A stretch of DNA of 64,000 nucleotides from Luzula sylvatica (taxonomy: Eukaryota; Streptophyta; Magnoliopsida; Poales; Juncaceae), in the NCBI GenBank assembly GCA_946800325.1, contig OX326956.1, forward strand, positions 74,597,087 through 74,661,086, in the 5' to 3' direction. This document shows positions 1 to 12,501 of the stretch, piece by piece (positions within the stretch are counted from its first letter, which is position 1; each line of letters opens with the position of its first letter). The notes under the pieces were generated by a model that had not been told where the DNA came from, did not search any database, and worked only from the letters and a program-made list of their open reading frames with translations. A program made the translations under genes and the position numbers.

Positions 1-877
1 TTGCTTTTCATTCAATTACTAACTCGCAATTATCCATTGTTTTGTAGTGAATAAAACGATAAACTGGTACTAGGTAAGTGACTGTACCATCATACTCGTT
101 TATTAAATCTTCCATCGAAGAATACAAGTTTCTCCATAAAAAAAAGAATACATATTTGATAATCATTTCAAGGCAAAATACTCAATTGATAACCCTTCCA
201 TATGAATGTATAAATTTGGTTACCTTCGTACTAGTTTACGGTAGTTCAAACCAGTTAGAAAACAAGTGACCTTGCAAACTGAGTTATGTTGGTATAGAGG
301 TACTTAACCTAATTGAGCCTCACATGATCAATCTAACGAAGCCTCAGATTAACCTAATTGAGCATTAATTTAACCTAATTTGTGCATTTTTAATTACATA
401 AAACTTATGTTAAATGGGCGCAATCTTATGGTCGTGTGATTTGTAATATGAACTTGTAAGGATGTACATATCATATTATAGTTGAATTGGATGTAGATAT
501 TTAGGCTAGTAAATTCATTAGTGTGTGATTAGAGTTTTCTAGAAAATATTTATGTAATTGAATGTTTTTGTAAAGTTTTTCTGTTAGTATTTATTTTGAG
601 GTTTCTAGACTTAAGTATTGCATCGTGCCGAGTTATGATGTTAGTATTAGTTCTGATATTTGGTACCAATTGTGACAATTTGAACTCGTCAACTATGTAT
701 TAGTCTGGAAAACTAAGCATTTTCATGGTGAGTTTTGATGTTAGTATTAGTTTGATATTTAGGCCGGTAAATTGAATTTGAATCTTGAAAACTAAGCATT
801 GGGCTATGTGTTTGTATTGTAGTGGAAAAAAATATGTATTAGTCTTTCACGATATTTTTTCTCATTGATGCAAAAAG
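1..877. other. AT-rich intergenic DNA, no gene seen
   Basis: No coding region, RNA gene or element ends could be supported. A phrase of about 40 bases near 631-670 recurs imperfectly near 728-765, and the words 'aacctaattgagc' recur near 306-366. These look like small local duplications in degenerate repeat-derived DNA. Confidence 0.6.
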
Positions 878-991
878 TATCTAATTCGAGAATAAAATTA
901 CCAACAAAATATCTAATTCGAGAATAAAATTACCAACAAAGTATCTAATTCGAGAATAAAATTACCAACAAAATATCTAATTCGAGAATAA
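878..991. repeat. 32 bp tandem repeat, about 3.6 copies
   Basis: Units starting with 'tatctaattcgagaat' begin at 878, 910, 942 and 974, exactly 32 bases apart. The first three units differ only by one or two substitutions, and the last is truncated after its first 18 bases. This is a young minisatellite with no coding potential. Confidence 0.95.
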
Positions 992-2433
992 GAACACAAA
1001 CCACAATACAAAGGGAACTAGTGTCATGGTAACAGCCCACATATTCAAATATATACATATAAATATAAATAATAGTATATCTGGCCCATATTGGCATTCA
1101 ACTATTTTTTATCAGTTGGTTTAATTTTTCGTTCTTTATATTCATAATAGAAAAAGCCTATTATAAATGTATAATAATTTTAAACCCAAATTCACCATCT
1201 ATTTTCTTCCGAATACCAATTTTAGCCCAAAAGCCTTAATATATTGATTTAGTTCGAAACATTTATCAATTTGAGCCTTGAGGACCATGTCAAATAATCA
1301 CTAAAATGTTAAGACGCTTTTATATGTGATTATATTAAACTTTAAAATTCGTGTATATAAAACTGAATAGCATATTTTTAGGGTCATTGGGATTAAATAT
1401 TAAGTAACAAAACTTATGTACTTATATATATATATATATTGAAAATAATAATATTGTATTTTATCAATTTAATATTATTATATATAGTAACATAGAACAT
1501 ATTATTCTTTAAATATAATTCTTTGTTCCACCTTATATATTAATAATATTACAATATAATTAGTATATATTATTGTAATAATTATAACATTTTATTAGTT
1601 ACAAACCAAATTACAATCTGAAAATAATATTACGATTATATTGAAATCACTTTTCTTGTTATGTCTCCGTAGTTACATTGATTACAATGATAAATTATTT
1701 GTAATTTGTAATTACATTGATTGCAATGATAAAGTTTGCTTGCATATTCCTAGTTAAATTTTCTAACATGAACGAATTGTCGCGACCACAAAACACATTT
1801 GTTTCTCATCATACAAATGATATTCTGTACGACATGAATTTATTCTATACAATTTTCTAACGACGATATTCAAATCCAAATATAATTTTCTACTTTGTAC
1901 TCGTTCATGTTTTCTATACAATGTAACCACTAAAATCACACAAATGATATTCAAGAACCAATAATTGCGTACGTACATAAACTTGAAATATAATAAACAT
2001 AATGAAATTACGTGAACAAAAATAAATTTCACGCAGAACAATGGACATAATATTATCATACACATCAATGACATCATCGACAGGCAACCAAAATTCATTT
2101 TGTTTCTGCTACAACTAAGAAGAGTATTGTTTGTATCGTCATCAGAGAATGAGATATACACATAAGAAAAAATGGGCTAACATGAGATTTAATCACTTGA
2201 GAAGGCATTAGACATTACATATATTCACTTGAGATTTAATCACTGACCCAAAAAAACAACAAATCAATCAATAAATTGCTTAAATCCATTATAAAATCAA
2301 AGGATATTGGTGTTCATCAATTTCCAAACACACAATAAAAGCAAAGATGCTGATATCCTTTGAAAAAGAGAACGGAGATCAAATTACAGCAAAAATACAC
2401 CGTAAAACCGAGAAGAACAAATGCAACAAGAGC
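992..2433. other. AT-rich intergenic DNA, no supported gene
   Basis: The stretch is strongly AT-rich, with several TA-rich runs around 1420-1570. The only longish open frame (minus strand, 1763-2161) has a hydrophobic, compositionally AT-driven translation with no recognisable motif, so it is not called as a gene. Confidence 0.5.
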
Positions 2434-2489
2434 CGAAATCAGAAATCAGAAATCAGAAATCAGAAATCAGAAATCAGAAATCAGAAATC
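2434..2489. repeat. Heptanucleotide microsatellite (agaaatc)n
   Basis: Seven perfect copies of 'agaaatc' run from 2441 to 2489, with a partial copy in front. Confidence 0.95.
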
Positions 2490-3110
2490 TTGACCCAAAA
2501 AAGTAACGCACGGGTTGTTGATGTTCATAAATGGCCGAACACCGAATCAAACCAGGAAAACAACCCTCCTGAGTTCGGAGCTTAAAAAGGAGACCGAAAA
2601 ATAATAAAAGCAGCGCTAACTCGCATCAACAAATAATAATCAACAGAAAAAAGACCACAACGAATATTAAGCGAACGAAAATAAGCAAACCCTAACTCAC
2701 ATTAGTAAAGAAGAATTGTCGGCTTGAAAAAATGCCCAATGGAAGAGATGAAGCAGTCAAAACCTCATTATATTAGAAGTCCATCTGCCTCCCATGCACC
2801 CGAGACTCAGACCACATGAGCCGAGAGCATTGAATTATAGGGCGAAATAACATGGTCCACAGACCAAACACCGTGAACCAGACATGAATGAAGTGAGACT
2901 ACGAACACCTGGACCATTCGGAAATATAGCAAACCGACCCATGCCACAAATCGGACGGTCTAAAGAAGCACGCAAACTCATATCAAAACACAGAATTACA
3001 GGAACAAAATCACAGCAAATCCGCAAGAAAAAATCAGACTTGATACAGCCACGTGGACGCACGGTAAAGAGGGAATTCCCCTAAAAATATACACAAGACA
3101 AGACAATCAG
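2490..3110 (-). promoter_or_regulatory. Less AT-rich stretch; possible promoter or 5' remnant
   Basis: This stretch is clearly less AT-rich than its surroundings. It contains a G-box core (CACGTG) near 3051-3057. On the minus strand there is a good 5' splice donor (GTGAGTTAGG) near 2695-2705, after a pyrimidine-rich leader. These features could be the promoter and untranslated first exon of a lost minus-strand gene. No coding exon follows at lower coordinates. The overlapping open frames on both strands (2835-3084) are unrecognised and probably incidental. Confidence 0.2.
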
Positions 3111-3128
3111 ACAAGATTGAATTGAATA

Positions 3129-3754
3129 GGGAAGCGATATTTCTAGAGCCGATATTTCTGAATCTAGAGCAACTATATCAAAATCTCCAAAATATCATTT
3201 TCCAATCATAAGGTTGTTTTTGTATACCTTGAAGTAAATAATTATAAGTTTTATTTTATTTGTTTCATTATAATAAATTATCTTTTATAATGCGAATTTT
3301 TATTATTGGACATCAAAGAAGTGAGTAAGATTATTTACGGATCAAAGATCATTGCACCTTTTTTATATCGAGTTTAATTAGTTTTAGTAGATTTAGATTT
3401 GAGAAAGTTGTTATTTTGTATGAATAAATATTTTTATTGATTTCAATATTACTATTGTTTTATTTATGAAGGGGTGTTATTTACATTGATATTATTTCAA
3501 ATATAGAGAACATGATGGACGAAGATAATTTTTAATTATTTACATTGATGTTAGTTTTTATTTTTAACAATTAATCAAGATTGATATAGTTAACAATTTT
3601 TTTATTTTTGACTGATTAATTAAGATCGATATAGCTAACAAATTAATAGATGAGAGTCTTATCAATACATTCCATGATTAGAGAAGGGCATTTTGGGAAT
3701 TTTGATATAATTGCTCTAGATTCAGAAATACCAGCTCTAGAAATGGCGCTTCCC
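3129..3754. mobile_element. MITE-like element with about 70 bp terminal inverted repeats
   Basis: The first 70 or so bases, starting 'gggaagcg', are the imperfect reverse complement of the last 70, ending 'cgcttccc'. The shared core includes 'tatttctgaatctagagc'. The 3-base flanks are 'ata' on both sides, which fits a 3 bp target duplication. A terminal GGG with a 3 bp duplication is reminiscent of PIF/Harbinger MITEs, but 'ata' is not the usual TTA/TAA, so the superfamily is an inference. The 626 bp body is AT-rich with no coding. An internal phrase ('aagatygatatagytaacaa') is present twice near 3574-3640. Confidence 0.75.
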
Positions 3755-4237
3755 ATAAGTATATAACAACAAAAGACACTCAACAACATGTAACACCAAC
3801 TAGCACGTGTACACTGAACTTCCCCAAATTACTCTTCAGTGACAACAAAATAACTTTTATTTTCATTTTTAATAATGAAAAACACATTTTGATATTTTTT
3901 ATTAATCTTAAAAATTTCATAAAAATTTTATATTTTCTAATAAATAATTATATGTCATATTTATATAAATTTTAATATTTAATTTATTATATATTCTAGC
4001 ACTTGTACATTATTTAAGTAAATATATAATATTTATTGTCACGTATTGTTATTTATAATGTTCATATGTACCTTTCTTAGTGTTAATAATTAAAATTTTA
4101 GTGACAACATATTATTTTTAATCAATTTCAGTGATAATATATTGTCTTAGAATACTTCGGTTTATTATATATTTCGGTTCATAATATTTTTAACTATTTA
4201 CTTCTATAGGATAGAATATCTGAATATGTCTAGGATA
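3755..4237. other. AT-rich intergenic DNA, nothing recognised
   Basis: Low-complexity AT-rich sequence with no open frame, RNA or element termini that could be supported. Confidence 0.5.
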
Positions 4238-4645
4238 TTTCTCTGTTGCACGGATATAGATACTTGTATCATATCCGACACGATATAAATACGGCGATAC
4301 GACAACTTCAAAATATATATATATAAGATACGATACGTCTATTATATATAATATTTTATTAATTATAATTTATATATTTAATTTTTTTATATATTATATA
4401 TTTGACATAAAATATACTAAACAATTTTTGTACGACACGACTTCATATTAATAAATGTTTGTTATATTTAGTTATCATCTTATATGTATTACTTATTTAT
4501 TTCAAATTCAAATTTGTATTTGTATTTTTATTTTTCAAGTATATTATTTTTTTATATATTAGAAGTATCTGACATGCATCCGGAAGTATCCGAGAAGCAT
4601 CTCCTGTTATTTTGAAATAAAATATTGGGATACGCAACATAGAAA
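4238..4645. repeat. Degenerate element with GATACG-type ends
   Basis: The left end near 4238-4300 is rich in 'gatac/tatccg' words. A short inverted match to 'tttctctgttgc' lies at the right end near 4634-4646. Words such as 'atccggaagtatccgag' near 4578-4595 have the same composition. The middle is AT-rich and non-coding. It may be an old inverted-repeat element, but the ends are weak and no target duplication was found. Confidence 0.3.
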
Positions 4646-4857
4646 AATATTCTTGTTGTCCATAGAAAAGTTCAACTTTTAAAGTATATCATTTGTTATA
4701 TCAATATACTATATTTAATTTTATCATACCAATTTTATTATATCAATGTACTATATATTAATTTTAGAGTTAATACATTATATTTTAATTCCTACTTAAT
4801 GATCTATCATTTTTATTCTCGTCATTTTATTTTTATTCTCGTATTGTATTTTAGTTG

Positions 4858-4988
<131 letters not shown>

Positions 4989-5000
4989 CTATATTATTTT

Positions 5001-5335
5001 CATGGTTTTTTCTCGCTCTCCCTCTACCAGTTCTTTGTCCCTCTCCAAAAATAAGTTTGTAGAAACCTATATTATTTTCATGGTTTTTTCTCGCTCTCCC
5101 TCTACCAGTTCTTTGTCCCTCTCCAAAAATAAGTTTGTAGAAACCTATATTATTTTCATGATTTTTTCTCGCTCTCCCTCTACCAGTTCTTTGTCCCTCT
5201 CCAAAAATAAGTTTGTAGAAACCTATATTATTTTCATGGTTTTTTCTCGCTCTCCCTCTACCAGTTCTTTGTCCCTCTCCAAAAATAAGTTTGTAGAAAC
5301 CTATATTATTTTCATGGTTTTTTTTCTCTCTAAGA
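5001..5335. repeat. 78 bp tandem repeat, 4 full copies plus a partial
   Basis: The marker 'catggttttttctcgctctc' or a close variant starts at 5001, 5079, 5157, 5235 and 5313, exactly 78 bases apart. The first four units are almost identical. Because 78 is a multiple of three and the unit lacks a stop in one frame, a repetitive 116-codon frame runs from 5002 to 5352. It is not taken as a gene. Confidence 0.95.
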
Positions 5336-5455
5336 ACCGAAAGTTCGACTGAAGACTCGTATCGAATGCACTTCTGCCACTCTTCTGTTTCTCCCAGAAG
5401 AAGCTCGACCTTACGACTCTTTTCGAATGCTCTCCAGCCGCTAATCTCCTTGTAC

Positions 5456-5896
5456 TCATCTTCGATTCTCTCTAGATCAATCTAAGAGTTAGGAGTGCAT
5501 TATCTGGCGGATTTTGACATGCAATACCGCGACAAGCTGAATCTTTTCTCAAATAACTTTTTTGGAAAAGAAAAAGTGGATATCACACAAAACTACATGT
5601 GAAAAATACGAAAAAAATGATGTGTATTATAAAATTATTAAGTAAACAGGGAGGACAACATTGCATGAGTGTAAAATGATATTGATACGAAACGTTTAGC
5701 TATGCAACAAGTAAAACATGGCCCAGCAAAATATTGTCTGAAAATACATTTTTTATATTTGGCGATTACAAGAGCGTAAAATGGTCTCACAAGTAATATA
5801 CTAGAAAAGATAAATGAATATAAACACAATGAGCGGTTAGGTTAATTATATTTATGTACTTTTCACATTATAATTCTGATATATAATTTTTCAATG
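5456..5896. other. Loop of the foldback structure, no gene
   Basis: The single-copy spacer between the two arms. It is AT-rich with a slightly more complex patch near 5490-5545. No coding sequence or transposase fragment was recognised. Confidence 0.5.
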
Positions 5897-5939
5897 GACG
5901 AAGAGGTTGGTGGCAGCATTCGAGAAGAGTCGTAAGGTC

Positions 5940-7425
5940 GAGCTTCTTCTGGGAGAAACCGAAGAGCGGTACCAAGAGCCAAGAGGTCGAGCGGCAGGAG
6001 CGCATTCGATGCGAGCCGTCCGTAATGTCGATCGAGCTTCATCTGGGAGAAACTGAAGAGCAGTACCAAGAGGTCGAGCGGCAGGAGCGCATTCGATGCG
6101 AGCCATTCGTAAAGTCGATCGAGCTTCTTCTGGGAGAAACCAAAGAGCGGTACCAAGAGGTCGAGCGGCAGGAGCGCATTCGATGCGAGCCATTCGTAAA
6201 GTCGATCGAGCTTCTTCTGGGAGAAACCAAAGAGCGGTACCAAGAGGTCGAGCGGCAGGAGCGCATTCGATGCGAGCCGTCCGTAATGCCGATCGAGCTT
6301 CATCTGGGAGAAACGGAAGAGCGGTACCAAGAGGTCGAGCGGCAGGAGCGCATTCGATGCGAGCCATTCGTAAAGCCGATCGAGCTTCTTCTGGGAGAAA
6401 CCGAAGAGCAGTACCAAGAGGTCGAGCGGCAGGAGCGCATTCGATGCGAGCCATTCGTAAAGCCGATCGAGCTTCTTCTGGGAGAAACCGAAGAGCAGTA
6501 CCAAGAGGTCGAGTGGCAGGAGCGCATTCGATGCGAGCCGTTCATAAAGTCGATCGAGCTTCTTCTGGGAGAAACCGAAGAGCGGTACCAAGAGCCAAGA
6601 GGTCGAGCGGCAGGAGTGCATTCGATGCGAGCCATTCGTAAAGTCGATCGAGCTTCTTCTGGGAGAAACCGAAGAGCGGTACCAAGAGGTCGAGCGGCAG
6701 GAGCGCATTCGATGCGAGCCGTCCGTAATGTCGATCGAGCTTCATCTGGGAGAAACTGAAGAGCAGTACCAAGAGGTCGAGCGGCAGGAGCGCATTCGAT
6801 GCGAGCCATTCGTAAAGTCGATCGAGCTTCTTCTGGGAGAAACCAAAGAGCGGTACCAAGAGGTCGAGCGGCAGGAGCGCATTCGATGCGAGCCATTCGT
6901 AAAGTCGATCGAGCTTCTTCTGGGAGAAACCAAAGAGCGGTACCAAGAGGTCGAGCGGTAGGAGCGCATTCGATGCGAGCCGTCCGTAATGCCGATCGAG
7001 CTTCATCTGGGAGAAACGGAAGAGCGGTACCAAGAGGTCGAGCGGCAGGAGCGCATTCGATGCGAGCCATTCGTAAAGCCGATCGAGCTTCTTCTGGGAG
7101 AAACCGAAGAGCAGTACCAAGAGGTCGAGCGGCAGGAGCGCATTCGATGCGAGCCATTCGTAAAGCCGATCGAGCTTCTTCTGGGAGAAACCGAAGAGCA
7201 GTACCAAGAGGTCGAGCGGCAGGAGCGCATTCGATGCGAGCCATTCGTAAAGCCGATCGAGCTTCTTCTGGGAGAAACCGAAGAGCAGTACCAAGAGGTC
7301 GAGTGGCAGGAGCGCATTCGATGCGAGCCGTTCATAAAGTCGATCGAGCTTCTTCTGGGAGAAACCGAAGAGCGGTACCAAGAGGTCGAGCGGCAGGAGC
7401 GCATTCGATGCGAGCCGTCAATCGA
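5940..7425. repeat. 87 bp minisatellite, 17 copies with higher-order duplication
   Basis: The marker 'gagctt' followed by 'cttctgggagaaac' or 'catctgggagaaac' starts at 5940, 6034, 6121, 6208, 6295, 6382, 6469, 6556, 6650, 6737, 6824, 6911, 6998, 7085, 7172, 7259 and 7346. The spacing is 87, except for two 94-base steps caused by the same extra seven bases ('aagagcc'). Unit variants repeat in order: the run from 6034 recurs from 6737, 703 bases later, with one extra unit in the second run. The unit is GC-rich for this window and lacks stops in several frames on both strands. It therefore yields overlapping frames of up to 314 codons with a 29-residue repeat, which I treat as by-products. Confidence 0.95.
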
Positions 7426-7545
7426 ACTTCTGGTTCTTGCAAAGAAAAACATCCATGAAAATAATATATGTTTTTGCAAACTTATGTTTGGAGAGGGACA
7501 AAGAACTGGGAGAGGGAGAGAGAGAGAAAAAATCATGAAAAATAA

Positions 7546-10247
7546 AGGTCTTGGTGGCTTGCCTAATTAAACAAACAATTGCGAAGTAAGATATCTATGT
7601 TACCTAATTAAGCTAACAATTGCAAACGGAAGGAATATTTATTCCGTCTGTAATCACATATCCCCAGCATCATCAGATTAAATCGGACGGTTTATGATGC
7701 TTAAGTACGGTAGTAAATTTACTTAATTGAGTACGTTAGCTTTTCTCTCTCTCTCTATATATATATATATTTTTTTTTAATATTTTAATATATTAAGTAT
7801 AAGATGAGTACTAGAAATGCTAATCATATAACGGATTATATGGATCCCCTGCATAATTTAATTGTGCATTATTTTCATGAAAAATTAAGCTTATATATAT
7901 TATCAAAGCTAAATATGTGTCTTAAATATAATTTGATACATGAACATGATCATTTACTTTGAGACACAAAATTTTAACATATTCAATGCACCATTGAATA
8001 TTCGTCTTTTCCGAAAAATGAAGGAAGGAGAATTTGCACTATATTTTCTTCTTCTTAAACTTTGGCCTATGGAAGAATTTCTCTAAGAAAAATATGATAA
8101 GACTACTATTTATTTTCATCAGAAAATTCCCTAATAATAATTGATTAGGGGAAATCTCGCCAAAAACAATTAAAAAACACATCTTATTTATATATAAAAA
8201 AAAATCCTTACACCGTTGCAATAATTAAGAAAGAGGCTACATATTCATCCCCCATAACATTAAATATGTAGTCTTGATAAGATGACAAATGATGATTAAG
8301 TAGGTTGATTAGTTTCTCTAATGAATTCGATTAACGATTTAATTAACTATTAATTGAATCGACACGTCAATTAATATGCACTGATATAATTTATTAACGT
8401 GTTAATTAAATGTGTCAATTAACAATTAATTAAGTCAATTAAAAAAATTAATTAACTCACATATTCAATTTTTACCATCTTGTCAAGAATCTTGAAATGA
8501 GTTTGAAAGACCAAGTATATTTTCCCAATTAATAATGTACCTTTATATAAAAAAAATGATCCCTCCAGCAACAATATTAGGCACCACGCTTAATTACCCA
8601 GCTATATCCCCCGCAAATGTTAATTAGGAAATTAAATGCATTTATTACATGCCTAATTAGTAAATGCGGGGTGTGTGCGTGTTTACTTTGCGTGGTGTGT
8701 AGCATAATTCATCCCTCCAGTGGCATGGATTATTCAATAATCTTTCCATACTAAAAAAAAAAAAAAATTCATAACATATAATTTTTTAATACTGCCAACT
8801 GTCTTGATAGAAAGTAATTATCCACAAAATAAAGTCCATTAATTAATAATTAATAGTTTAAAAAATATCTGATTCAATTCTTAGTTTGGCATCTCAACTG
8901 AAATAGTGCAAGTTAAATTGTCTTCACTAACATACTCTCCATTCCATTTGATAAAGAATGTATATAAATAATTTTTCATTTCATTCTAAAGAATAATACT
9001 GAAAAGGATATCCATTATTTATTTATTTACCTCATGGCCTTAAATTCTTGACAAGACTAATAATGGTGCACTTTCAATCTAGAAGTATGATTGATACTGC
9101 CTTATCAGGACAGATTTGTCCAAAAACCTGGCTTTGAGATATACCAGTATGATACCTTTCATGATTTTACGATTTTTCTTAATAGTGATTTTAGGTTTTC
9201 TAAACAAATATTTGCACACAAAAAAATGTGATTACTTTGAATTTGAAGCCCAAAGGCTAAAAGTGCAAATCATTTCCAGAAGTACCTATAGACTATAGTA
9301 AAAAGATCCCAATTTCAGGTTTTCAACTCAAGGCATCGATCTTCTTCTCTTTAAAAACGAAAAACAAATTGATAATTCAAAACAATTATAAACAAATTTA
9401 TTCAGTTCAAAAAGACAGCATTAGCAAATAATAGAGAAAGAAAACATCGCAATATAAAAATCAGATTTCCGCAAATATTATTACTAGATTAGTCGAGAAA
9501 ACATTAAATTCATGTGTTGAATTTTTGATATAATTACAAAATACAAATATCCCATGTCCATTGTGTTTTAATCCACAAAATTTGTAATTTTATTGCAATG
9601 TTCTTAACAGTCCTATTTTCCTGAATATTTTATAAAATTTTGTATACTCTACCTCAAATAAAATGTGTATACCCTAAAAATTAATCGACTATATAAAAGC
9701 TCGTTGTATTGTACACCGAGTCAACCCAGGCCATATAAATATATAATGTGCGTTATATATAAGTGGACTTGGACAAAATAACCCACAAAATATTTCAAAT
9801 AATATTTGAATTTCTCCTGACCTAATTATTTTAATTGGGCTTAAGAATATATAAAAAAGGGCATTATTGCAAAACGGATAAATTCAGAATAATGTAATCT
9901 TTGATTAAGTTTAATATGTTTCCATTAAAAAAATTCATGTCAATTTCAATAATGTTGCATGCATTTCCATCAATATTGAATCATTTTAAAATTGTTTAAT
10001 CAATTAAAAAAAAAAAAATGACATGAATTCACGTTATGCATTAATAGATTCGTTTACACAATACAATAATTATGGATATAAATTTCATAACATTACAATT
10101 TACAAGACCTAGACTCACAGCAATAGCCATCTTAGGTGTGTAATAGTTAGTGCTTTGGTTTGGAAATATGAGATCAATTCGATTGCCCTTCCAAACCAGT
10201 TATTGTTTATTCTTTTTGTCTTTTCTAGCATGTTAGGAAAATTTATG
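7546..10247. other. AT-rich intergenic DNA, no gene supported
   Basis: The stretch is AT-rich throughout. A compound CT/TA microsatellite is at about 7742-7771 and an A-run of about 14 at 8752-8766. The segment 7937-8005 is a diverged relative of the repeated unit found near 48.2 and 48.6 kb, sharing 'catgatcatttact' and 'aacatattcaatgca'. The short open frames at 8039-8221 and 9116-9298 have no recognisable features. Confidence 0.5.
8579..8702. repeat. Imperfect hairpin about 120 bp long
   Basis: The outer 'caccacgc' pairs with 'gcgtggtg', and an inner segment around 'ccccgca' through 'aattagg' pairs with 'cctaatta' through 'tgcgggg'. The stem is interrupted by mismatches. It could be a small MITE relic. 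Whether it is transcribed cannot be judged. Confidence 0.4.
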
Positions 10248-10800
10248 AAGATAGATATCAACCGTGATTATAAAATTGGAGAAAATGACTTTATGAGCAA
10301 GTACATGGGTCCCTCATTTTCTTATTCAATCTTGATACATTGATAAAATGAGAATCCAAACATTGTACGAAAAACTCAAGTACATCACTCACTGTAAGTA
10401 AATGATTTTCTCCAATTTCTTAATATAAATATACTCACACTGAATAAAATGTAATTTATTTTTCTTCGATTTGCATGTTAGGCAAAACTCAGTATGCAAT
10501 GTCTCATTTTCTCGTAAGAAATACTCTCGTCTGTTACTACTATATATACATGGTTTACACAAGGCTACCTTCATTTAGTTTAAATGATAAATCATGTAAA
10601 TGTCATTTAGTCACACTTTTTTTTATCAGATACCAAGAACATTTTAACACCAACACATTAAAACAGAAAATAGAAATCTTCAAAATAATCCACAAACAAT
10701 ATTTGGGTCTTTGTTGTGGGCCCAATAAATTTAATATGGATCAAACCTATGAGCAATAAGAATGTTTTAATGAAAAATATATAAATACTAGAGCTCACGT
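10248..10800. repeat. Dispersed repeat, copy A (relative at 29.46-30.05 kb)
   Basis: The sequence aligns in order with 29458-30050. Shared phrases include 'gatatcaaccg', 'tataaaattggaga', 'caatttcttaata', and a shared end around 'aaaatatataaat'. Copy B carries about 55 extra bases near 29480-29535. The copies are well diverged. No coding frame is shared, so an old transposon family is likely. Confidence 0.7.
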
Positions 10801-10923
10801 ATTTTTGACCCAAAATTAATATCATTAAAAACTCAAATTACATTTTCATGAAATCTTCCTTTTCATATTTAACTAGCCTTGTCTTAGGACTTTTTTGCAA
10901 AAAATAAAAAATAAAAAATTTAA

Positions 10924-10960
10924 CTAGCCTCACCACGCGCTACGCACGTGTTAACCAGCT
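10924..10960 (-). mobile_element. Helitron 3' terminus (candidate)
   Basis: On the minus strand a 7 bp stem with one G-T pair (CACGTGC / GCGCGTG) is followed within about seven bases by CTAG and then T. That is the known Helitron 3' signature: a hairpin, then CTRR, inserted 5' of T. The element body would extend to higher coordinates. Its 5' end was not found. The flanking word 'aatttaactagcct' also occurs about 53 bases to the left. Confidence 0.5.
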
Positions 10961-12501
10961 CGTTATCGAGTACTCAGGTTAGGTTAGGATGACTTTATTT
11001 TTAGGTTTATTGTCTTAAAAAATGATTTCTTTTTATTTTGTTCTCAAAATATATTATTATCATAAATCATTTTTCATGGAAATAATTTTTTTTGAAAATA
11101 ATAGAGTAGGCTCTAAGTCCTACTTATATTTTATATTTAATCAAAATAATTGTACAAACCTAATCAGCGTTTTAACCTTTAATTACAAGGAAATTAAATT
11201 TCATAATTCTAATATCCTATGATCTCAACAATTCCCTAGAATTCTATTTTCTGCATTCTATAGAATTCATAATCTCAATCTCTCTGCAAAATGCAGGAAA
11301 ATGTTTTACTTTTGCATATTAGGGGAAAATGATATCCATAACCTATACTATAAAATCCTTCCTCTGAATTCATTTCTCCCCTGATACTATAAAATCCAGG
11401 AAAATGTTTTACTTTTAAATTATTTAATGGTGATTTTTTCTTCAATTTTGAGCCTAACTTGAGTTGAATTAATTGGATCTAATTTGGGTCTAATTTGGGT
11501 CTAATTTGATCTCTTTCTCACTGTTATTTCCCACGTTATTGGGTCTAATTTGATTTTTTCTTCCATTTTAATCATGCTTTCTTTAGTTTTTGAATTAATT
11601 GGGTCTAATTTGGATACTTCATTTAATTGGTACTACATTGCATACTTAATTGGGTCTAATTTGGATACTAATTTGGGTACTGTTAGTCGCCGAATTTTTT
11701 TATAAAGTCAATTTCTTATCATGCATAACAATACTTAATTGGGTCAATTTGGATACTTAATTGAGTCTCAGAAAATTTTGTTACATTGCATAACAGTACC
11801 CATGCATAAAAAAAAATGGTGGAAAAGAAAAGGATATTGTATAACAGTACCCATGCATAACAGTACCCATTTATAAAGTTAATTTCTTATCATTTTTATA
11901 AAGTCAATTTTGTTTCTGTTTAGGAAAATAAAAGGATATTGTTAGAGCCGAATGGACCGAAATTCAAAGGGCGTATTTGGTATCTTTGTTAGTCGAATTT
12001 GGAGGAAAGGAATTGTCGAGGGTTTTTGGATATGTTTATCACAAGTATTTGGTCATATAATTATCACATATGTATTTGATTAGTATGATATTTGATATTG
12101 ATATGATTTAAATTTGTGTTTTTTCACATGTTTTTTTTGTACTCAATAAATTATTAATTACTTAATATATCACAAGTATTTACTCAATAAATTATTAATT
12201 ACTTAATTTAATGGTGAAAAATATTAAAAATGTATTTAGAAATACTAATAACAATCCTAGGTTTTCATCAAACACCATTTGAACATCCTACAATCGCAGT
12301 TTTTGTATTTTCCTGCTACCAGAGTTTCCTGATATTCATATATTGGTTTCCTGCAACTATGAGTTTCCTGCTGCTACACAAAACTGACCTAGCAAACACG
12401 CCCTTAGAAGCTCCTCTTTTCATGGCAATAATTAATACTATATTATTTTCATTGTAATTAATATGTATATTTGTATACTTTATAGCTATTTTATAGCATC
12501 A
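10961..12501. other. Degenerate repeat DNA, possibly Helitron body
   Basis: AT-rich DNA with many irregular copies of 'tgggtctaatttgg' (11480-11760) and repeats of 'acagtacccatgcataa' (11795-11870). Two near-identical 'attattaattactta' phrases lie near 12148 and 12189. The short open frames (11022-11222, 12230-12457) are unrecognised. It may be the interior of the Helitron ending at 10924. Confidence 0.35.

Larger units (their letters stand above)
4990..7545. mobile_element. Foldback-type inverted repeat with arms carrying different tandem repeats
   Basis: The left arm (about 4990-5455) and right arm (about 5897-7545) are imperfect reverse complements around a loop of about 440 bp. In both arms, read inward, the order is the same. 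First comes a block containing 'agttctttgtccctctcc', then 'ctatattattttcatgg' or a close variant, then an 'aagaaccrgaagttcga'-like phrase, then 'tttctcccagaagaagctcg', then 'cttacgactctt'. The left arm has expanded the outer block into four 78 bp units. The right arm keeps one outer block and has expanded the inner part into seventeen 87 bp units. Foldback and Mutator-like foldback elements are known to carry subterminal tandem repeats, so I infer that class. No transposase or clear target duplication is visible, and the microsatellite obscures the left edge. Confidence 0.7.

Noticed and set aside
1763..2161. 132-codon minus-strand frame
   Set aside because: Hydrophobic, AT-driven composition and no recognisable motif or splice context; probably chance.
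2835..3084. Opposing frames on both strands at the G-box region
   Set aside because: They overlap each other and have no family match. The region reads better as non-coding promoter-type DNA.
5863..7570. Overlapping long open frames (up to 314 codons) on both strands
   Set aside because: All arise from the 87 bp repeat, whose length is a multiple of three and which lacks stops in several frames. No non-repetitive start or end domain exists.
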